Shown here piece by piece: positions 57,041 through 64,000 of a DNA stretch of 64,000 nucleotides. Each line of letters starts with the position of its first letter. The first letter of the stretch is position 1. Origin of the DNA: Brasenia schreberi. Its lineage: Eukaryota > Streptophyta > Magnoliopsida > Nymphaeales > Cabombaceae. The translations under genes were made by a program, and so were the position numbers. Under the pieces are notes generated by a model that was not told the origin of the DNA, ran no database searches, and worked only from the letters and a program-made list of their open reading frames with translations. Location: NCBI GenBank assembly GCA_036023115.1, contig JAYKKT010000077.1, positions 496,001 to 560,000 on the forward strand, in the 5' to 3' direction.

Positions 57041-57044
57041 CTTT

Positions 57045-57370
57045 GTGGGCGAGGTGACTAGGTCCAGGAGGATCTATCAACCCCCACACTTAGCTAAAAA
57101 TTCTAGCAATGAAGTGGTCGTTATAACCAGCCCTTCAAAAGCATGCATCCCTAATGCACCTCATGGCATGGATAAGGGTAAAAACGTGGTGTTAACCCCT
57201 TATGATTTCGAACTACACCTTTCTAAAATTCACATAAATATGTCTATCCTAGAGTTTATCTAAACCTCACCTAGACATAGACAAGTCTTAGAAGGGATCC
57301 TAGAAAGGGCCAAGGTTAACCCCTCCATAACTCCTGAGTCCCTATCCTTCTTGGTCTCTCTGATATGTGC
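57045..57370 (+). pseudogene. Gypsy-2-like polyprotein fragment
   Basis: An open stretch reads VTRSRRIYQPPHLAKN and FELHLSKIHINMSILEFI, then after a stop SPRHRQVLEGILERAKV and PSITPESLSFLVSLI. This block lies between the gag and protease of plant gypsy polyproteins and fits just downstream of the fragment at 43166-43620. It is fused directly to the copia-C gag. Confidence 0.6.
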
Positions 57371-57560
57371 TAAGGCCCCATCGTGTTTACAAAGGATGAG
57401 CTAGAAATACCATATATGGCGTAAACACCCAAAATTAAAAATTTTCCAAAACTCCCAATTTCGAAAAATTCAATTGATTTAAAACCTTTTAAAGAGTTCA
57501 AATCCTTAAAGTACTCAATTTGAGTTTTATACCAAAACTCAATCTTAATATACTTTTCGT
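57371..57560. other. Unassigned
   Basis: AT-rich with repeated AAATTCAA/TTTTAAA words. No gene or element end recognised. Confidence 0.35.
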
Positions 57561-57734
57561 TGCTCAAATTTATGACAACGGTTGTATAGTCACTTTCTCA
57601 TTCGAAAATTGTGTTATTCATGATCATGAAGAAGGTGAGTGGATAAGGTCATAGAGAAAATGGATTGAGCTTATCTTATATATCTATCACTCGCCCTGAC
57701 ATATCACACGTTCACTCTACTAGTCTGTTTGAAC
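57561..57734 (+). pseudogene. Copia fragment, left of hAT-3
   Basis: Begins with QIYDNGCIVTFSFENCVI, a block from the copia protease/pre-integrase region. It jumps to ITRPDISHVHSTSLF near 57687-57730, from the RNase H region. So an internal deletion has joined distant parts of copia pol. The RNase H part continues after hAT-3 at 58498. Confidence 0.7.
57727..57734 (+). repeat. Left target site duplication of hAT-3
   Basis: GTTTGAAC, one mismatch to GTTTCAAC at 58498-58505. Confidence 0.75.
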
Positions 57735-58497
57735 CAATATTATAAACCTCATATGAGTTTATCGTATATCGTAGGCCAACATGATACGATACATGATATG
57801 GTATCATGCTCTGCGATTTATTAGGTTGTATCGTGTTGTAACCCATAAGTAATGATATTTTCTAACTTCTAAGTAAATTATATTCTATTTTTTTGTTTTC
57901 TTCATGGACAAATGCAAAGAGATGCAAGAAAGGCAATTGTTGATGATTAGGTTGAAGCTGAAGAGCCTCTTATTATTTTAGAGGATGCAAACCGGAGAGC
58001 AATAGAAGCAAAAACATAGATTGAAAATGATGATGTACAAGGCGTAAGATTAGATGACCCAATTTTAGAGAGAAGAGGATAGAGATGACGGTGGCGATGA
58101 TGATATGATAGCGGTGACCCTGATTATAATGCTTATGATGCATTTGTTGATTATGATCCACTAGAATAAAAGAATGAAATTGGACTTTATAGTTTATAAC
58201 ATTGTATTTGTGTTATGTAATAAATTGTAATCTTACTCTTCTAGGCTTGTATACTCATGGTATTAGTTTATTAATAGTGAAAATGTCATTTTTAGTTGCA
58301 TTCTGATTATGTTCTCTACCACTTGGTTACCTTCTGCTTTTTAATTGTAATTTTCATATTTTTTGGATTTTGTTGAATTTATTATGAATTTTATAAAATA
58401 ATTCAATTTTTAATATACTATATCATCCGATATGACACGATTATCGCGTATCGATGCCCTGTACGATACGAACATCGATACACTATTTACAACATTG
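57735..58497 (+). mobile_element. Small non-autonomous hAT (hAT-3)
   Basis: 763 bp with imperfect terminal inverted repeats CAATATTATAAA / TTTACAACATTG, similar to the hAT-1 end CAGTGTTGTC, and GATACG/CGTATC words near both ends. Flanking 8-bp sequences match at 7 of 8 positions, and removing the element restores a continuous copia RNase H reading. The interior encodes a plus-strand relic of the acidic C-terminus (GDPDYNAYDAFVDYDPLE, compare DDPDYNL of hAT-1), so it is an internal deletion derivative rather than an unrelated MITE. Confidence 0.85.
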
Positions 58498-58558
58498 GTT
58501 TCAACAAACTTCTACTAGTACTCACATGAGTGAGATTATGAGAATCATGAGATACATA
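58498..58558 (+). pseudogene. Copia RNase H fragment, right of hAT-3
   Basis: Reads FQQTSTSTHMSEIMRIMRYIK, matching FQQAPTSIHM...IIRYVR of copia-A1, and continues the left part at 57734. It runs directly into RTE copy 6 at a Lys codon. Confidence 0.8.
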
Positions 58559-58941
58559 AAGTTAAAAGGTAAATATTATAGAGCAACAATTAGACCCGTT
58601 GTGTTATATGGTTCAGAGTGTTGGGCACTTAATCATCAACATGTACAAAAGATGTTTGTGGCAGTGAAGATATTAAGAATTTAAGATGAATGAATGGTAG
58701 ACAAGGAAAGATTGGATACATAATGAGGTTATTAGAAATGAATTAGGAGTGGCACTAATAAATGATAAAATGAGAGAAAATCATTTAAGATGGTTTTGGA
58801 CAAATAAAAAGATTATCAAAGGAAGCTCCAGTAAGAAGGTATGAGAAACTAGATTATGAAAATGTTAAAAGTGGAAGAGGAAGAACAAAAAGTATTGGAA
58901 GGAAACAATAAAGCATGATTTAGCTTATGTTGAGTTAATGG
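58559..58941 (+). mobile_element. RTE LINE copy 6, truncated at both ends
   Basis: Encodes LKGKYYRATIRPVVLYGSEC and on to NEVIRNELGVALI, more diverged from the other copies than they are from each other. It stops at GCTTATGTTGAGTTAATGG without the TTG tail. This is the oldest-looking RTE piece here. Confidence 0.88.
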
Positions 58942-59131
58942 ATATCCTACCATGTACATTATTTTCATTATCAAGACAAAAACATGAGTTGTCTCCTCAC
59001 AAACATTGAGGAATTTCTTCGTCTCCTTTACAAACCAACTAAGAGTTACCAGATTAGCAACCGTTTTCCATTAACATTAATATGGGGACTCCACAAAGCT
59101 GATCACAAAAGGAAGTTTTTGACAAAATTAA
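58942..59131. other. Unassigned
   Basis: About 190 bp between RTE copy 6 and the duplicated block; no feature recognised. Confidence 0.4.
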
Positions 59132-59768
59132 ACAAAGTTGCCATAATCAGCATCCAGAAGTTAGCTGACGGGAGGTGGAACTTTCAGCCTTGCAGTCAAA
59201 CTTCAACAGGAGGAGGGCAATCACAGATGATTAGATTCTAGATGAAAGGCACTGGCAGACAAACTGCCTTTTGGTGGCATAAGGATGATATATATTGGAA
59301 AATCAAATGGTTGAATTTTAGGTGACTAACAGTCTGACACATCATATTATCAGCAGCATACTTAGTTTAGTTTAAGACCAAATCATGTCATCTCCAAATG
59401 ATTTAAGGATTTAGAGCACACAAGGAACAATATTCTACCAGAGATTTCATTATCCATCAGAAACACCTTCGTTATGGATCCTAGGTTGGCGGCTCCATGA
59501 GAGTTCTGCCTTCCCAAAGAATGCCTTCAGACAAGCAATCTCTGCAGACTGTGTATATATATATACTTGAGGAGCTCAAAGACACAGTATGGTTCCTCAG
59601 GGAATGGAAAGCCCATTAAATAGATGTTTTCCAAAGTGACTTCTTCAGATGGATGTAGGATTTTACTTAAAGGAAGCTGTTTTCAACAGCCTATGAGGAT
59701 TGCCTCCCCATTGAAGGTACTTATCAGGTCTCTATTACTGCTGATTCCACAGGGAGGAGGCCTGCATG

Positions 59769-60237
59769 TGTTAAAATGTAATCGTTATTAGTGATATAAG
59801 TGTACTTTTATTTTTTATTGTCAGTAGAATGTACACAAGGGACTGAAGTGTAAAATTTTTAGAATGTACTCATGACATTCTTGTAATTTCTCTTTATTTA
59901 TTTTCTGTTTTTGTCATTAGGAATGGGCAAACACTGGCAGAGGTTAGAAATATAGCCCTTGCACAATGTGCAACAGCTACTTCCCAAACTGTTGCCCCCA
60001 TTCCTGCTGGCTATTTCTCTCATTTGCTATGAGGCCTGTAAAGGCCACTTCTTGTATCTTTGTCTGTATGCCTTTGGCATGTAGTGTGAATGACATATTG
60101 AGGTCTTCTTGAGTTATTATCTGTTAAGTGTTTTTGCGCTTCACGTGAGAATATCAGTCCATTGTGGAGTGTTTTCAGCTTGGCTGATGTGGACTGCAGC
60201 AGCCACCAATCACACTTACCAAGGGTGATTTTGTACA
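59769..60237 (+). mobile_element. Copia-D LTR, copy 2
   Basis: 469 bp, TGTTAAAATG to TTTTGTACA, followed by TATGATATCAGAGTC, a slightly mutated primer-binding site. This is the form of the LTR before triplication. Confidence 0.82.
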
Positions 60238-60590
60238 TATGATATCAGAGTCTTTATAGGCATCATAAGGAGCACCTCGATCTGCACCAAGAGTATATAC
60301 TCTTGTTTGGTAGCTGATTCCTTTAGGAGGCATTTGAGCTCATCTTGTGAAGTCTTCTTGGAGCTCATTGGCGGTAATCTTGATGGCTTCTTGGAGTGTA
60401 TTCTAGTTGGAATTTCTCAAGGTTCATTAGCGACAACTTTGGTGATCTTTTTGAGCATAACCAAGGTTAGTATTTTTGTTTCAACTACAGAAGATAGGAA
60501 TGTGAAGATTAATTATCTACTGGAGAGCAGCAACTATAAAATTTGGGCTCAATTAATGGAGAATCACCTTTACTCAAAGAGGTTTTGATA
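60238..60590 (+). pseudogene. Copia-D gag N-terminus, copy 2
   Basis: Encodes VADSFRRHLSSSCEVFLELI (60307 on) and YLLESSNYKIWAQLMENHL, the start of a copia Gag, ending in YSKRF plus a stop. The sequence downstream continues FISGTKVKPKKKA-like in another frame. No pol is present. Confidence 0.75.
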
Positions 60591-60984
60591 TTTCATTAGT
60601 GGCACCAAGGTCAAACCCAAGAAAAAAGCAAGAGTATGAAAGAGGCCATAGCACTATAATATGGACTTCTATGAACAATGTTAGCAAACATGTCTGGTGA
60701 TTTTACCAATGCCAAATATAGAGTGCACACCCGAACAATCTACCATGATCAACAATTGTGGCTCCTGTGATGGTTTGGCCAAGGTCCATGTGAGAGGAAT
60801 AGATAATTCGTGTGACTTGGTTGGACACCATATGAGAAATGATTAGAAACACCATATGTGCCATGATATAGAAACCAAATGAATATGGCAGTATAATTGC
60901 AGGTTTTGGCTTTGCTCACCCATTTACAAGTAAATATCTTCATTTATCTTTTGTAATTATGATGCATTATTATCCAAAAGGGAA
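60591..60984. other. Unassigned part of the duplicated block
   Basis: Counterpart of 27576-27984. The frame at 60749-60943 (-) overlaps the non-coding counterpart in copy 1 and is not called. Confidence 0.4.
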
Positions 60985-62111
60985 AATTTTACAAAAGTAC
61001 CATGTGGTTTGGCCATTTTTCTTTCTTCTGATTCTTGTAGTTCAAAAAGCCTCTATGCTCTGTGGTTTTCACCGTTTATCAAATAAGTGGCAAATGCGTA
61101 ACATTGTTAACCCCTAATCCAATGTGACACATCAATTATCATGTCAACCACTATATCAACTTATATTAGTTGATTAGAAACCACATAAGCTTATATTTAA
61201 TATTATACTTAACTATTAATTAATATTATATTTAAATATTCTTTAATATTATTAACTATTTTTGTTAGATTTAATAATGTGAAAGTGATATTACATTTTA
61301 ATTTAACATTTAATAATAATGTAGCATCCACATCACTTAGGGCACGTGAATCCATCTTCTATGTTATCTTGGCATCATTAGTGTGTTTGAGCGAACCTGA
61401 TAGAGTGTAGAAATTACAAGGTATCACAACAATATTTTTAAACCACAAGGACCAAATTGAACAATGCCCATAACACACAATACCTTATTTCAAGTTTTTC
61501 ATATTTAAAATTACATGTCCTATGTATGTTCCCTACAAGAATAGTTTCCCTTCTTTCCACTATAGCGACAGGCCTATGGGCCTTCGCAGCTCACCCCACA
61601 TATCACATGGGTGTTCCTCACGAGGGCCATTTGAGGAGCTAGTAAACTATTACATGCTAAGTGTGGAACCTTGTCACTAAAGATGGTATGAGATAATGCA
61701 ACGATTTTAGATTTCTTCCAAGAAAAACTTCATATAATCACCCTAAGGTTTGGGCATTTATCAATTTGGTTCATGTGATTTAAAATTTGTCTTGTAATAT
61801 CTACCATCTATTAGATTAGTTCAAACTTGCTAACCACGATATCCAAAGATGGCACGAAAGGTGGTTTTACATGACTGAGGTGATACCATTGCATCATTAT
61901 TAAAATTTAATATAAATTCAACATACATGTCTCAACAACCACATCATTATTAAATATTAAATTAAACTGTAATATACGTTTTATACTATTAAATTTAACA
62001 TACAATAATTACTAATATTAAAATATTGAATATTTAAATTTAATATTAGTTAATATGTAATATAATATTAAATATACGCTAGCATGGCAACTCATGTGAT
62101 AAGTTATGTTG
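60985..62111. mobile_element. Foldback element, copy 2
   Basis: One arm (about 60985-61470) and the start of the opposite arm (about 61735-62111) are inverted relative to each other: AATTTGGTCCTTGTGGTTT on one side near 61433-61455 (complement) and CAATTTGGTTCATGTGATTT near 61760 on the other. A unique centre of about 270 bp includes GGCCTATGGGCCTTCGCAGC. The outer end of the second arm is cut off by RTE copy 7. Confidence 0.65.
61879..61886 (-). repeat. Empty target site corresponding to hAT-1
   Basis: A single GGTGATAC (complement GTATCACC) with the same left and right flanks as the duplicated site around hAT-1. It shows the pre-insertion state. Confidence 0.95.
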
Positions 62112-62856
62112 ACAACAACAACAACAACAAGTAAGCCTTTTCCTATACTAGACACGGGGTCAGCTACATGGATTCTTTGTTTCCACATATCCCTATCTTG
62201 TGCCATGTTAGCGGTTAACTCCCAGTAAGCTAGATCGTTCTTTATTGTTTCTTTCCAACACCTTTGTGGTCGTCCTCTACCTCTTTTAATATTTTCCAAA
62301 TTTAGTTTTCTAACCTTCTTACAGGTTCTTCTTTTGATCTTCTTTCTATATGTCCAAACCATCTTAAACGATGTTGTCTCATTTTATCCTCTATTGGTGC
62401 CGCTCCTACTTTGTTTCTAATAACCTCATTATGTATACGGTCTTTTCTTGTATGACCACTCATCCATCTCAACATCTTCATTTTTGTCATAGACATCTTT
62501 TGTACATGTTGATGATTAACTGACCAACACTCAGAACCATAAAACATGGCAGGCCTAATTGCTGCTCTATAATATTTACCTTTTAATTTTAATGTTATTT
62601 TCTTATCACAAAGAACATCTGATGCTCCTCTCTATTTTAACCAACCAACATTAATTCTATGTGTAACATCTCCATCAATTGTTCTATCACTCAGAAAAAT
62701 TGACCCTAGGTATTTAAAACTTTCCTTCTGAGGAATGCAATATGTGCCTATTTTAATTTCAATGTCCTCTGAAGTAACCAAATGATCAAACTTACATTCC
62801 ATATATTCTGTCATTGTTCTACTAAGTCGGAGGCCTTTGCTTTCTAATGTTTCTCT
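62112..62856 (-). pseudogene. RTE copy 7 C-terminal domain, broken
   Basis: Three out-of-phase open parts (62632-62814, 62302-62547, 62018-62362) encode the [17 protein letters not shown], KMLRWMSGHTRKDR and GRGRPQRCWKETIKNDLAY blocks. The domain is typical of RTE proteins and follows RT. Confidence 0.88.
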
Positions 62857-63957
62857 TCATAGTTCCAATTTTCTATTAACTTTTTCCTTAGACTCCTCCA
62901 CTAATACAATGTTATCTGCAAATAACATACACCAAGGTACTTCATCTTGAATATGTTTTGTTAACTCATCCATCACCATTATAAATAAGTATGGACTTAA
63001 AGTTGATCCTTGATGTAACCCAATATTAACTTCAAAGAAGTTTATCATTCCTTCATGAGTCCTCACACATGTTTTTACACCATCATACATATCTCTTATA
63101 AGGTTAATATATGTCAATGGGATACCTCTTTTTTCCAAAGTTCTCCAAAGAACCTCCCTCGGTACCCTATCATAAGCTTTTTCTAGATCAATAAATATCA
63201 TGTGAAGGTCTTTCTTTTTTGCTCTAAAATGTTCCATAAGACGTCTCAAAAGGTAAATCACTTCAATAGTAGATCTACCTGGCATGAACCCAAATTGGTT
63301 CTCTGTTATACTTGATACTTGTTTTAACCTACATTCGATAATTCTTTCCCATAATTTCATAGTATGACTCATTAACTTGATACCTCGATAATTCGCACAA
63401 TTTTGAATGTCTCCCTTGTTCTTATATATGGGTATAAGTGTACTTGTTCTCCATTCCTCGGGCATCTTTTGGTTTTTCCATATTTCATTAAATAGTCTTG
63501 TGAGCCAAGTGATTCCTATTTCTCCTAGTATTTTCCAAACTTCTATAGGAATATTATCTGGTCCTACCGATTTACCACCCTTCATATGTTTAGGAGCCTC
63601 TTTGACTTCATTCTTTTGAATACGTCGGTAGAAATTATGGTTTATATACTTTTCCGAGTTGGCTAAATCTCCTAAACTAATACTAACATCTTTATTTTCA
63701 TTAAAAAGATTATAAAAATAGTTTTTCCATCTATTTCTTATATCATCATTTACCACTAGAATTTTTTCATCCTCGTCTTTTATGCATCTAACATAATTAA
63801 GATCTTTAGTTTTCTTATCTCTAGCCCCAGCTATCCTAAAAATATCTCTTTCACCCTCTTTTGAATTGAGTTTTTTATATAAGTCCTCCCAAATCTTAGT
63901 TTTTGCTTCACTAACGGCCTTTTTTGCTTCCCTCTTTGCTTTCTTATATGCTTCCAA
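62857..63957 (-). pseudogene. RTE copy 7 reverse transcriptase, open but with a changed active site
   Basis: A 366-codon open frame. N-terminal linker [20 protein letters not shown], then [70 protein letters not shown] (first catalytic Asp), [13 protein letters not shown] and [15 protein letters not shown]. The second of the two aspartates in FADD is Asn (codon 62911-62913), which should abolish polymerisation. The frame ends at a Trp-to-stop change right after KLEL. The frame probably extends upstream outside the window. Confidence 0.93.
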
Positions 63958-64000
63958 AGTTTCACTAGTTTTCTTAGCATAATGTAATTTGTAACATGCC

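Larger units (their letters stand above)
59132..62111 (-). repeat. Segmental duplication, copy 2 (inverted partner of 22995-29745)
   Basis: Reverse complement of the first block, without hAT-1, without the 71-bp duplication and with a single 161-bp unit. Homology begins near CCATAATCAGCATCC (59142) and continues to GTTATGTTGAC (62111), where RTE copy 7 interrupts it. The rest may lie beyond that RTE outside the window. Confidence 0.9.
62112..64000 (-). mobile_element. RTE-type LINE copy 7, runs off the window
   Basis: 3' tail ACAACAACAACAACAACAAG at 62113, then C-terminal domain, RT and linker on the minus strand up to the window end. It is close to copy 4 throughout, but lacks that copy's duplicated C-terminal codons. 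The 5' part (endonuclease, leader) is outside the window. Confidence 0.95.

Noticed and set aside
62018..62362. Possible novel small protein with Val-Val run
   Set aside because: RTE C-terminal codons running through the TTG tail.

Overview
This is plant nuclear DNA and almost all of it is transposable elements (TEs). Bacterial features (operons, CRISPR arrays, origins) are absent. The evidence is one intron-containing gene for a plant-type complex I subunit (NDUFB10/PDSW-like, 20402-20855), plant Ty1/copia and Ty3/gypsy retrotransposons whose primer-binding sites match initiator-Met tRNA, RTE-clade LINEs with (TTG)n tails, BED-finger hAT transposons, and long AT/GA microsatellites. The species cannot be named from the sequence. 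A flowering plant with a large, TE-rich genome fits best.

Layout: 0-4 kb holds a copia LTR fragment and a 2.6-kb inverted repeat, followed by a TA microsatellite. 4-7.5 kb is unassigned DNA with one SINE candidate. 7.5-10.7 kb is a decayed copia element followed by a truncated RTE. 10.7-12 kb is a third, diverged copy of the inverted-repeat unit. 12.3-19.15 kb is a complete but decayed gypsy chromovirus with both LTRs. 20.4-20.86 kb is the only convincing host gene. 22-29.8 kb is a foldback element carrying a nearly intact hAT (23232-26598) plus a copia LTR/gag fragment. 29.8-38.6 kb is a mosaic of RTE, copia and two hAT families. 38.6-43.2 kb has microsatellites and unassigned DNA. 43.2-53.5 kb is a nest: one hAT (hAT-2) interrupted by a full-length RTE and by a second hAT (hAT-1b). 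53.6-58.9 kb is another mosaic (copia, gypsy gag, a small hAT, RTE pieces). 59.1-62.1 kb is an inverted paralogue of 23.0-29.7 kb, and 62.1-64 kb is an RTE running off the end.

The most informative feature is that the window contains its own controls. The hAT-1 insertion has an 8-bp target duplication, and the matching empty site is in the inverted paralogue at 61879-61886. The RTE at 45121-48428 has an 11-bp target duplication inside hAT-2. A small hAT (57735-58497) has a near-perfect 8-bp duplication inside a copia RNase H sequence. These give relative ages. Three RTE copies share the same loss of a catalytic aspartate (FADD to FADN), which suggests mobilisation in trans. No operon-like or new defence-type system was seen. 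The unusual content is the layered TE history and two long-inverted-repeat families that could be transcribed into hairpin RNA.
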